Source: Nereocystis luetkeana
Taxonomy: Eukaryota > Sar > Phaeophyceae > Laminariales > Laminariaceae
Assembly: GCA_031213475.1 (NCBI GenBank)
Contig: JARUPZ010000005.1
Location: forward strand, 10,735,260-10,799,259
DNA: 64,000 nucleotides
Direction of reading: 5' to 3'
Under the pieces are notes generated by a model. It did not search any database. It had not been told where the DNA came from and was given only the letters and a program-made list of their open reading frames with translations. A program made the position numbers and the translations under genes. Position 1 is the stretch's first letter. Each line of letters starts with the position of its first letter. Below, in pieces: positions 1 through 10,556 of the stretch.

Positions 1-1019
1 TAGCCTGGTACAAGATGCTTGTTATGCGGTATATTGTTTGGCACTCAAAGTTCGGAGGATCAATCGTCGATTTTGTGTATTTGTTCTCCCTGATGAATCC
101 GAAAAATAAATAAATAATTTATACTGGTATATATATAACAAAGAAGTTTTTTTTCGTAAAACAAAGAAGGGAAAATATATATATAGCTTGACGATTCATT
201 GTTGCTTGCTGCACAGCACCATGATGACCAAATATAACCGTGTGCGCGGAGACGGGGTAAATTTTTTCATCTCTATTTCCAGTACGAAATAATTGGATTG
301 AAATCGAGGTCAATTTTTTTTATTGTTTCGGTCACCAGATAGCATTTCCAAACCGGAAAATAATTAATTACAGCTTTCCTCGAAGATTTTGATATTTGAA
401 ACGAGGTTTGCACTTTGCATGACACCTTGGACCTGTAGCATAGCGGTAAGAAAGCTGCCAGGAAAATCTATCGGTAGTTGTTCGCCTGCTGTCACAGCAA
501 CAACAATAATATGATTGCAGAATTGAGTATGATTAACTTAATCAGTCGAACTCACAGCTGCAGCTGACGTATTACACAATTAATTCAATAAAATATGTAG
601 AAATATAGAACGTTCACGAGCAAGCATCGAGGAACATTCGGGCGCGAGCATCCGAGGAACGTTGCTGTTGGTCGGATATAGGGGTGTAATCACCCGGTAT
701 CATCACGGGTAGACCTATAGGCCTTCCGGTACAGAACAGCAGTACAGCGTGCATGTTGCTGATAGCTATAACATACTCTATAATTGAGGTGGTAGCACCC
801 TAACATCTCCTCACTCTGTCGTTCATTCCTTCTAAAAAAAACGGTCGCCTGCCCATAAAGCAACATAGCAACCACAACCCCCCCATCCTCTTTCTTTCGA
901 GGAAGCAACTTCAGCACGCAACTAACTGGGTCTTCCAAGCGGTCGTCTTTCGACTATCACCATGATGTATGTGATCGGCCGCCATTCACCGTCAACAACC
1001 CGGTCCGCCAATAATAGCA

Positions 1020-1115
1020 GCAACCACTACATACACAAGAGCAACGACAACGACCTCAACAACAACGACAACGAGGCAACAGCAACAGGAACCACCCCAA
1101 CGGCGGCGACAGCAC
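1020..1115. repeat. CAA-rich low-complexity tract
   Basis: ACAACGACAACGACC-type units; a similar tract lies at 26405-26475 in P450 intron 9. Confidence 0.6.
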
Positions 1116-2963
1116 AACAACATGGATAATGCAGCAGCCCTACACGGTATGTCATAGATGATTGGGTGAAGCGGAAACTTAGCGGTGTTACAGTTAATCG
1201 TAGATATTTTGATGTGGGTGAAGTTTGGCGGGGTTAACCAATCAATGATGGCTTGAGATTCACGTATGTATGTATAACCGCAAGCAGTATAGAGTTGTCT
1301 TGGTTGATATATCAAGTACGACGGGTAAATACATTTCGTTGTTTTTCAGGAGACGATACTTGTATATACTACCAATCAGTTGGACACAGCGTTTTGATTG
1401 CTGGGAGGCCATTCTTATCATCAGAGAGCTTTTTCTCCATTAATTTCGACATTTTTTTTTCACGCAATTTTTCACTCTTCCACATTTATTTTCTTGTTTT
1501 TTTTTTCAGTCGCGTTTTCCTGTAGGATGAAGAACTTCCATGATATAATCTTATTATATTGTTCTTTCTCTTCTTGCCATCCGACAATGTGCAGCATGAT
1601 CTTCAACATTGATCATTCCATTGATGTTCTAGTCGATTTGTCCTCAAGGAAAGCATCTACACACTCAAGGTATGGTCAGGATGCGTACTACCACATCACC
1701 ACACGACGTGTCATAAGGTGTGTGCAACAAGTTCATGGTTCCGAGGGCCACTTGCGCGGGGGTATGGGAAACCCCGCACAACCAATTACGCCATGAGATG
1801 CCTGATACTACTTATAATACAGGACAAACAAGGCTACGTCGACATTGGCCAGGGCAGGCTGCTTCTTGTATAAGTTGTTATTGTTGCTTGTCCGATAGAG
1901 AGCTCCATATAGTTCAGGGTGAGAAGGCAGGGTTTAGCCGAGTGCCGCGCGGATGCCACAATTCTCCTTTGTCCGATTATTAATACCTGGTATATCCATA
2001 AAGTGTTTCACGTCATAAAACAGCAGACAAAAACAGCGCATATTGGCACGGGTGTTTCACTCGGCGCTCTTATTTCGTAACTTCAGTATTTCGTCACGTT
2101 TATTTCCAGCAGATTTGGCGTTAGTTGCGTTCAAACAAGTTACCAGATATAAAAATCACCTTCCCCTCTAACCGTCAACATCCAGCACATACATCCAGTG
2201 TCCGTGCCGATTCTGTATGCTACAGATATACAAGCTCACCTAATTTCGACACAGAGATGCTGCATGGTATTGCAGCAAGAGGCATCATTTTATGGTATGT
2301 ATTGCTCAATATCAATGCCGTCGCAGGCTCTGTTTCTAATTCCTCCTTGCCTCGTCAACCACCCGAGCTACGACCAAGTCACGACTTCGCCCAGAAGATG
2401 GATCGCGGTATATCCCCGTCGCTGCTGCCTGCGTGGGGCTCGGGGGCTGAGCCACCCACCCGAGACATCTCGAAGGCGGTAGCTTCCTCGGCGGCGCCGG
2501 CAGAAATAATGAACAGCCGGCCGCGGAACCGCGGGGGGAGTACGAGGGCCGTCCCTCGCCTGGTTGGTTGCGCTTGTGTTTCATTTGACCCCCGTGATAT
2601 ATTCTACTTATTCAACCAAATATCTACCTGGTAGATATAATGGACTCAAAGTCATACTTTTAACCAAAATTTAATGCCGTTTTTTTTTTTTTCTTTTTCT
2701 AGTTTCAAAACGTAAAACGGTTGTTGTGAGGACATCTACCTCTAACACAACCCAGCAAGCCGTTGATAGGAGCTCATGCTATTAATAGGCAATGACAGTA
2801 CATCGTTGATCGCCAGCCTTGGAATCCGCAAGCGTCAATGGTGAGGCAACAAACTCTCGACAAGCATATTAACCGTTTACCACAGGAGTCCCTGACGTGA
2901 TTTTTTTTATCATAACACCATTCATCGAGGAGGAAGCTAGAAAACACACAAATAAATGGAGAT

Positions 2964-3080
2964 CCGATCGGAGCATCAGCGTCTGGAATGATCGAAGCAT
3001 CAGCGTCTGGGATCATTGAATCACAGCGTCTGCTGGGATCACCGGCGCATCAGCTGAGGCATCAGCTCCGGATTCACCGG
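2964..3080. repeat. Short tandem repeat with GCATCAGCGTCTGG units
   Basis: About four imperfect units of 22-24 bp containing GCATCAGC and GATC. Confidence 0.7.
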
Positions 3081-4225
3081 GGATCGTGTCAGCTTCTCGA
3101 GAGCTGTGGCACACTCACTATTCCACAAGAGACAAGCCCAAGACAGAGAACACAGAGACCGACCGGCAGCTGAAAGGGGTCCACACACTCACCATAACGC
3201 AAGAAATCTCTGCGGGCAAACGTCGGCACAGGGTCTGCGGGATCACCTCAAAACGACCAAGAGCCACTCAGTACTACTGGTGACTCCGGCGTTCGTGTAC
3301 ACCCGCAAGCCAACCTGAGGCTCCTTCTCCTTGCTGGACGGAGAGCCATCAACACTGGCACCAAGAAGCAGGCACTGATTACTTAATTCACGCTAGAGGC
3401 AGAGCTGAGACGACAATCAGTCTTGAATAAAAGGCAGCCACCTACCTCTTCAAGTTCAGCACAAGTTGGCCTTCAAATCTCAAGCAAAGAATAACGGACC
3501 ACTCACGGAAGGCGGCTGCACCAATATGGTCAAGCCAATCGAAGCATGAGCTTCATATTATACTACTCCCTTACCGAAGCCTAAGGGTGTCGCATGTTCA
3601 ATTTGAACCTGACGGATAGAGATTTAGTTCCTTGGTCAACGAAATGGTCACTAGACATTTTTCTAGATTTTTTGTTAGTGGCGTATCCACCCCATCGTTG
3701 CCACAGTGCAGCAGTGGCCGGTGTTTTGAAACATTGCGATACATCCTAGACGGTACCAGGTATCAAGTAAGTAAGGAAACACTGTGACCAAGTCGAATTT
3801 GCTTGTTCGATTGTGTAGTTAAATATCAAAATTCGGCTACGTCATGTAATGTCCAGAACTTCAGGATGCATAGCAGGAGAACCCGCCATCTGGATGAGCC
3901 CGGACGGGAGATTAACATATTTATACGAGGGGTGATGTCTGTCTCAAGAGCTTTCTAAGCTGAGAGTTTAAAGAATTTGCTCGTATGGTTTGTGGGCGGC
4001 AGGAACGTTGATAGTTTGTGCACTCCTTTTCTTGTTGAGGAATGGTGAACCATTTTTGTATCATATTTCAGTTTATGTAACGGCCCGGTGGTATTGTATC
4101 CTAACGAGTTTTATCCCTCCAGAGCGTAAGTTGAATGCTTTCCCCGCAACCGTTATCACGTTGGTTGATGTGCGATTGTTGGAATCTATCGTATTTAAAG
4201 CAGAAGCAACGAGTACAATTCGATG

Positions 4226-4303
4226 GTGTAACCGTTTCCGGGGGCAACTACTTGAAGTTTGACTTGTTTGCCCCCAAAACGGGACTGCGGTTCTAAAAGG
4301 GAG
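4226..4303. mobile_element. MITE-B copy 1 (degenerate)
   Basis: Right arm ACGGGACTGCGGTTCTAAAA is well preserved; the left arm has decayed to TAACCGTTTCCGGGGGCAA. Confidence 0.65.
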
Positions 4304-4327
4304 GGGTCCTATTCGAGATGCCACCTA

Positions 4328-4443
4328 TTACGGGGGGAAATAGTTAACAGGACCGAATATTGTTAGTTAGTAAAAATGGTTAAACATATACCAGGTAGGT
4401 TTTAATCTATACCATAGGTCCTGTTAACTATGGCCCCCCGTAA
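4328..4443. mobile_element. MITE-A copy 1 (with internal 9-mer)
   Basis: Terminal inverted repeats around GGGGGACCATAGTTAACAGG, about 105-115 bp, no coding capacity. This copy has CATATACCAGGTAGGTTTT where other copies have CATATAGGTTTT. Confidence 0.85.
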
Positions 4444-4595
4444 AAGTACAGCAGTAGTAGTAGTCAGTACCATCTAGTCGCTGCTTGATACCGCAGGGTT
4501 ACTTGGTCCAACGTAGATTGTACTACTGTACGTACAGGCAGTATCGTTCTAGGAGTGGTGACCTGTTCCGTATCACCGTTTTCATGTTACACAGT

Positions 4596-4931
4596 ACGGT
4601 GGCTTGGTTGGTCCGCGTGCCTGTGAGGATCAATTTCGCGGGTTCAAGCCCCACCGAGTGCATGCTCGTAAGGGCCTTTTCTTGCATGATGAACTATATT
4701 GATTATTATTGGCGGAAAGCGCGAGAGCCTGAGTTTGCTACATTGGATGAAAATCGACGAGCAGTGAGAATGCTGAACCCTATGAGCGACAACAAATAAA
4801 GGCACGTACCGGGGGAGAGAAGGGTAGACGCCTGTGACCACGGCTTGTCCAGAAGGGGGTCGAGAGTAAAACATCCTACCATGGTACGAGTTAGGCTGGA
4901 AAGTGAAAGTGATGATAAAAAAAAAAAAAAA
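4596..4931 (+). mobile_element. SINE-2 copy, full length
   Basis: Second tRNA-derived family. The head has GGTGGCTTGGTTGGTCC (A-box region) and B-box GGTTCAAGCCC (4641-4651), then a body with GGCACGTACCGGGGGAGAG and an A tail ending at 4931. Near its 3' end it carries TACCATGGTA, a 10-bp relative of the dispersed 9-mer. Confidence 0.8.
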
Positions 4932-4939
4932 GTACCAGC

Positions 4940-6475
4940 ACGTAACGCAACGTCAGGTATTACACGCTTGCTTGTTGTGTACGCTCCTACACAAAATAGC
5001 TACGTTATGAAGGCAAAATTACTCATACCATAGGCAGAAAGCAGCTTAGCACATATTAGGAAGACAGAGGTCAGAACAGTACACACAGGTACACACCAGA
5101 GGTAGTACAGTGTGGCATGAGCTTAGTCGTGAGTATCTACGTAATTCCATTTGTCAGATGTTCAACACTACTGTAAGACTCTCTCGAATAGAATTCCTGG
5201 GTGTAAGAACAAGAGACCCTAGGAGTACTACTAGTGGAAAGTTTTTGGCAACAGCCTATAGCCGCCATGCATTCTTGGTGCGGCAGCCCGACGTGCTCTT
5301 TGGAGATGCAGTGGTATTTGCCCACCGAAGTCGTCTGCGGTGGACCCCGTTCGGGCATCTATCTGGTGATGATGCTCAAAAAAGTGTTCACAGAACGGCC
5401 CTTCGTGCTCTGAGTACTGTTCGATAGATCGACCATGGGTGGTGCAGTCATCCCAAACGATCTCACCTTCATTCCCCACAACTGACCACAATACTTTTTG
5501 GGGCTCAACAGCCCGCGACCTACCATGTTTACGTCGTTTATACTCCAGCGGCATCTTCGACGACGCCTCGAACATACTTATTATATCATCTGTCTGGAGA
5601 ACAGCAAGTTTTATCATGGGTTATTATGCTATGTCTCCATCGGTGATGTTATCGCTGTAGTAGTATGCTGCGGCCCGTGAAACGAAACGTATGAGAAAAA
5701 TCGTTGTGAGTTCGTTGTGCTACCCACTTGCAACTCTGAGTACACGAAAACACCCCGTTTGTTTGCCGTTTCAGGACGCATCCCACTGCCATCTATCTAG
5801 CGCACGAGACGCACTGACATAAATATATCCCATCATCAGGAGAAAATCTTATTATAATTTCCGAGGGCTGTAGTTTCCCGTGAAGATCTGTATTTATTTG
5901 TCCGCAAGGGAAGACTTAAGTGCAAACGTTCAGTTGAAGACTTTCTTTTTGTCTCAAGTTATGCACCCCTAATAATTCCAAATAGTCTCGACCACTGCAG
6001 CACCTCTTAGTCTACCTCCGCTGAGAACCTCGACCTGCGCAAGAGCAATCTCGAGATAAACGGCAAGCCGCTAAGATGATCAAACCCGTTAGAGTCACGG
6101 CGGCTCTACTCTGCGGTAGGCACGAAACCAGCTGAAATTCTAAACGCAGGGTGTTCAACTAGAATTTTGTTTTTCAAGTAAGTTCCGAAAAAACAACTTC
6201 GTACCTGGCAGAGAGTAGAGTACGTGGCAACTCGGGGACCAGGAAACTCTTGGATGCAAGCGTGGCCGTGGGGATCCCCTTAATACATGGTGCCTGGTAT
6301 GTGATAAACCATGGGTATGTGACTTGGTGAGAGCACGTTGGACATCAAGCCGTGCAGAAACTGCCATGAACTGCACGAAGCACGGGTGACCCTATTGCAC
6401 AGTTCCACGGGTCATTCATGGTGAAGAGGTATATGGTGGAGACGGGCCTGGGTAAACGGCGACACGCATCCATGT
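4940..6475. other. No gene recognised
   Basis: A minus-strand frame of 128 codons (5231-5617) contains VLWSVVGNEGEIVWDDC but cannot be assigned. Otherwise unique, non-repetitive sequence. Confidence 0.4.
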
Positions 6476-6479
6476 ATGG

Positions 6480-6745
6480 TGGGTGATGGCCTAGGGTATA
6501 GGAGGGGCGGGGGCTGTACTCGATAGGAGACATGTACTTGATTTCATGCATGGCCGTATAGTCGTATGACCATAGACCCTAGCATCCACACAATGCCGGG
6601 CCAGAGCATGTCGGCTTTTCACCGACCAGGCAGACATTGTTTGCACCTTTCGCGAAGCGCTGTGAGGTGACCGGCGAGTCCCATGAAGGGTGAGGCGCAT
6701 CCTCAAAAGAACCGCTTGTGAGGCGGACTTGCGTGTGGGTGACAT
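6480..6745 (-). repeat. Rep-D right half, split from left half by SINE-2
   Basis: Reverse match to 31825-32090. Conserved blocks include GGTCATACGACTAT-like, TCGGTGAAAA-like and AAGTCCGCCTCACAAGCGG. Its partner half continues at 7085-7345 across the SINE-2. Confidence 0.8.
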
Positions 6746-6750
6746 CTTCA

Positions 6751-7082
6751 TTTTGTTTTTTCCCAACTTCACTTTTACTTTCCAGCCTTACTCGTGGGAG
6801 GTTTTACCCTGAACGAACTTCTGGACACCAAGCTGTGGTCACAGGTGTCATCCCTTCTCCCCGCCGGTACGTGCCTTTAGTTTTTGTCGCGCATAGGGTT
6901 CAGCATTCCCACTGCTCGTCGATTTTCATCGAATGTAGCTAACTCACGCTCTCGCGCTTTCTGCTGGTCAATTTCTTTTTTGCAAGAAAAAGCCACGAGC
7001 ATGCACTCGGCGAGACTTGAACCCACGAAATTGATCTTGATAGGCACGCGGACCACCTACGAAGCCACCGGGGACGCCGGCC
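6751..7082 (-). mobile_element. SINE-2 copy inserted into Rep-D
   Basis: Reverse copy with head at 7082 and A-tail at 6751. It splits a Rep-D element whose two halves continue on either side. The uninterrupted Rep-D copy at 31.5-32.1 kb shows the empty site near 31800. This copy lacks the 9-mer (CTCGTGGGAGG). Confidence 0.85.
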
Positions 7083-7084
7083 AG

Positions 7085-7345
7085 TGAGCTGATATAATTC
7101 CCGGTGTGGGCATTTCCAGAGACAGCAGTGGGAGTACTACGTAACTGCGTCTTGGGTGCCTTAATATAAACACTACGTGATACGATCATTCCCACTTGTT
7201 GTGCGGAGTAAAGAAGGTGTTCACCTCGGCAAGACCGCCAAAACAAAAAAAAAACGGTATCCTGGTTGTCTAGCTCATGTAGTGAGCGGCTTTTTGCACA
7301 GTGTCGTTGCCAACCGACGCCAGGCCCAACCCAAATAAAATACGG
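7085..7345 (-). repeat. Rep-D left half, split by SINE-2
   Basis: Reverse match to 31525-31795 (CAGCAGTGGGAGTACTACGT, GTTGTGCGGAGTAAAG, TGTCGTTGCCAACCGACGC). Ends at a G-run. Confidence 0.8.
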
Positions 7346-7426
7346 GGGGGGGAGGGGAGATACTGTCGAAACGAAATCGGGCTTGACGAAAGCAGGAAGG
7401 TGACGGCCGATAAAGCAGCAAGGTAC

Positions 7427-7485
7427 CATTTTTCAAGGAAAAAAACATCCCTAAAGATCCCTTCTCCCAAACTGCTAAACTCACT
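7427..7485. mobile_element. MITE-C right-end fragment
   Basis: CATTTTTCAAG followed by AACATCCCTAAAGATCCCTT, as at the right ends of the two full copies; the rest is absent. Confidence 0.75.
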
Positions 7486-8642
7486 CACTTCGGAAGTAAG
7501 TACAACCTGTCTCGGCTACTCGTACCGGACGCCTCCATGCTCCTACTTCGAATACGACATGAATACGACGCTGTTTTGGGTGGGGTTTATTTTTGTAATC
7601 ACTTTTGATTGTTCGTGTGCCATGTATGTACAGAAGAAGTTCTGCCTGGCTTCTTAGTGGGGGCGAGCCTGTTGTTCTCGGCGTTTTTCTTTGAAGCTCT
7701 ACCTTTTGTATTTCCTTTTTTTGTTTACTGCGTTAGATGTGCTGTCTGTCGAAGCTCCCTCAGGCCTGCACGCAATCTTGAACCCTCGATTACCTCCAGG
7801 CGTGCTCGCCGAAATATTTTGACGTGTTTTTCTACCAGAAAATGACGAATGCAAGCATCTAACTACTTACAGTATTTCGGTACCTGGTACGAAGGATCGT
7901 CTTGATACGGAAACAACCGATACTCCGAGTGTAGTCCCTCTGCTGTGCGTTTATCGTATTACCCGCAGATTCCATTTCATCGTGCTGCTGCAACCAACGA
8001 CCAATAAAGTTCCAGTGTGAGATTCTAGAGAGGCAGCAAGCACATCAAAAAAAGATTGCGCAAATCATAATTTTAGCGCCTATTGAGGTCCTACATTTAT
8101 TTTGTGTTTTATTAAGTGGTTTCCATTAATTTAAAGCACGGGGCACCTATCATAGCTCCTATATTATCTACAGGAATCTGGCCCGACCGCCGTGGGGGCG
8201 GGAAGGCCTTTTATTCCCTAGGAAATAATATATAATATATATATATTACATACATGGCAGCTGGATATGATTGTTTCAAACTGAAAATGGTCTGCTGTGA
8301 ACTCGACCGATTGAGTAGTTTAAACTCAACTTGGAAGCTGCGTGATTGCGTGATACGTCAGACACGCTCACCGGGCGCGCTTGCTCTGGATATATATTTG
8401 GTTTTGCTTTGTATCTCTTCCGAGAGGAACACCTCTGAACTACTGTACCAGGTACTGTTTTTGCTGTAGTAGTACTCGTATCTCAATGAGCCTCCAGAGA
8501 TCAGGCCTTGCAGCAGTTACTAGACAGTCCGAGCATGTACGACAACGTTCCATGCACTCGAATGAGATTAATTAGTCGGTTTTTCTTATAGAACTCAACA
8601 CTACTACTAGGCCGAATTAGTACCACCTTCTTTGCAACAACC

Positions 8643-8740
8643 TTAACCCCTTTAGAACCGCAGTCCCATATGTGGGGACAAACCCCTTAAATTTTAAGTA
8701 GTTTGTCCCCAAAACGGGACTGCGGTTCTAAAGGGGTTAA
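8643..8740. mobile_element. MITE-B copy 2
   Basis: Near-perfect hairpin of about 98 bp running TTAACCCCTTTAGAACCG to CGGTTCTAAAGGGGTTAA. TTAA at both ends and C-rich termini fit a piggyBac-type non-autonomous element. Confidence 0.85.
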
Positions 8741-9059
8741 ATCAACTTTGACTGGCGAAACCAAAGCATTGTACGTACATAACCGAAGTAGAACGCCTCT
8801 GAATAGTTACTACTGTACTACTGCTCTACTGCTGCTGCTGCTGTAGTAGTACTTGTATTTCAATGCGTCTCCAGCGGTCAGACCTTGTAGCAGCAGTAGA
8901 CAGTCCGGGCATGTACGACCACCTACCTGTACGATATCCTCCGATGCGATCGGTCGGGTTTTGTTATAGAACCCGTAAAACTCGGCCGAATTCATACTCT
9001 CCAACTAACTGTTAACAACCTCTATTCCATTCCTCCGGCGAGACAAATGACGTGCAGAT

Positions 9060-9640
9060 TTATGAAACACCAAATAAATAACCGGGATATCTAACGATCA
9101 ACGAATATGTACCAAGAACGGCGCGCCAGCCTGAGAAAGCGCGTGTAGTCGACTCGCGAAGAGATAGGGACAAGGGAAGGCGGCCCCCGAGTAAGGCAAG
9201 ACCGAGGGGGTCCAACAGGCCGATGGCGGCCCGCAAAGCAAGGGAATCAGTAGAACAAAGCGATAGCATCAGCAAGGCCGAGAGATAGGACTTCGGAGAG
9301 AAAGAGGCTAATAATATCGAGTATGTCGCTCTTTGCGGAGCAACAGCGACGAAACAAATCCCTAGGACTGGATAGAATAGGACCTCCGCGTCTCCTCGCC
9401 CCAGCATGGATCCTTCGAGCTCTGGGTCGCCGCGCTCGTCGGTGTCGCCAGACTCCGAGACGGGCGCCAGGGAGAACACCCGTCGGCGCCCGACGAGCGC
9501 GCACCTCTAGGAAAGCGGTCGAAAAAGCAAGCACGAAGCCAGGAAAGCGAAGGCGTCTGGAGTCCCCGCCTAAATTGAAGACGGAACCGGAAACGAAGGC
9601 TTCGCTCTCCACCATCGCGAAGGATCGTATACATAAAATA
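9060..9640 (+). other. GC-rich island, possible decayed coding fragment
   Basis: Composition changes sharply from the AT-rich flanks. The plus strand gives open frames with basic and Ser/Pro-rich content (MDPSSSGSPRSSVSPDSE; further on GKRRRLESPPKLKTEPE), reminiscent of a retroelement gag or a nuclear protein, but frames change and no domain is recognised. The minus strand has an equally long open frame (9060-9479). Confidence 0.25.
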
Positions 9641-10202
9641 TATCTATACATAAAAAAATATAATCATCACTAACTACTACTACCGAGCAACATACAGGAA
9701 AGTAAGGATATGTTTAATTTTTTTAAGGAATAAAATTAACTCGGGGGTGCGAGGACCAAGTTCCACTGACGAGGCAGGTAGAGACATGTAATTGGTATGA
9801 AGTAATTTATGAGTTTGAATTGATATTTAATTAATAATGTGTAATTTTCCCGCGAAAAGCACACACGATATCGATTAACACTACTCCTGATGATGTGAAA
9901 TCGATTATTGCGTCGAAGCTCATATTTCCAAGCCGTGTGTGAAAACACTGTTATGCGTACTGCGGATATCACTTACGAGGCAGGTCGATGAGATGTATGT
10001 GTTGGATAAGTTTTAGTTTTTTTTTATTGATGTGCATCATTTGATTGGTGGAAGGAAATTTGGGGGGGGAGGGGGGGACACACGACATTGACACTTATGC
10101 CCCAACAGGTTGTGGTACTGCTTTCAATGAGCCCGAAACCCCGGTAATTACATGGTTTTAGGTACTGGGATCGTATTTTAGTACTTTGAGGTGTATCTTA
10201 GG

Positions 10203-10282
10203 TGGAAAATCAGGGGGTTTCCCAACGAGAAAACCAGGGTTTTTTCCAACGGGAAAACTAGGGGTTTTCCCAACGAGGCACG
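10203..10282. repeat. Tandem repeat, 24-30 bp unit, three copies
   Basis: Units of AAAACCAGGGTTTTTTCC and AACGAG type, with slight changes. Confidence 0.75.
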
Positions 10283-10428
10283 AGGTTGGCTCCCGGTCTC
10301 CGCGTGCACCAAGCAAGGAAAGACGCTGCTCTTCTTCAAACTCTACGCAAACAAGACACGTGAGTACCAACAAATACCGGCTTTATAGGCAAACCTGTCC
10401 AGAGGTACAAAGCGTCTCGGCCTTGACG

Positions 10429-10526
10429 TTAACCCTTTTAGAACCCCACTCCCATATGTGGGGACAAACCACTCTAAATATAGGTAGTTTGTCCCCAAAA
10501 CGGGACTGCGGTTCTAAAGGGGTTAA
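10429..10526. mobile_element. MITE-B copy 3
   Basis: TTAA-bounded hairpin immediately left of the truncated Ty3/Gypsy pol; the left arm carries a few unpaired changes (CCCCACTCCCATATG). Confidence 0.85.
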
Positions 10527-10556
10527 CAAGCTTCATCGGCAGGACATCATGGGTCG

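Larger units (their letters stand above)
1..4225. other. No gene recognised
   Basis: AT-rich sequence with three TACC(A/T)GGTA motifs (1984, 2625, 3754). A GC-rich patch at 2330-2590 is open in several frames without a recognisable product. About 60 bp at 2180-2240 resemble 47890-47945 (CCAGTGTCCGTGCCGATTCT). Confidence 0.4.
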
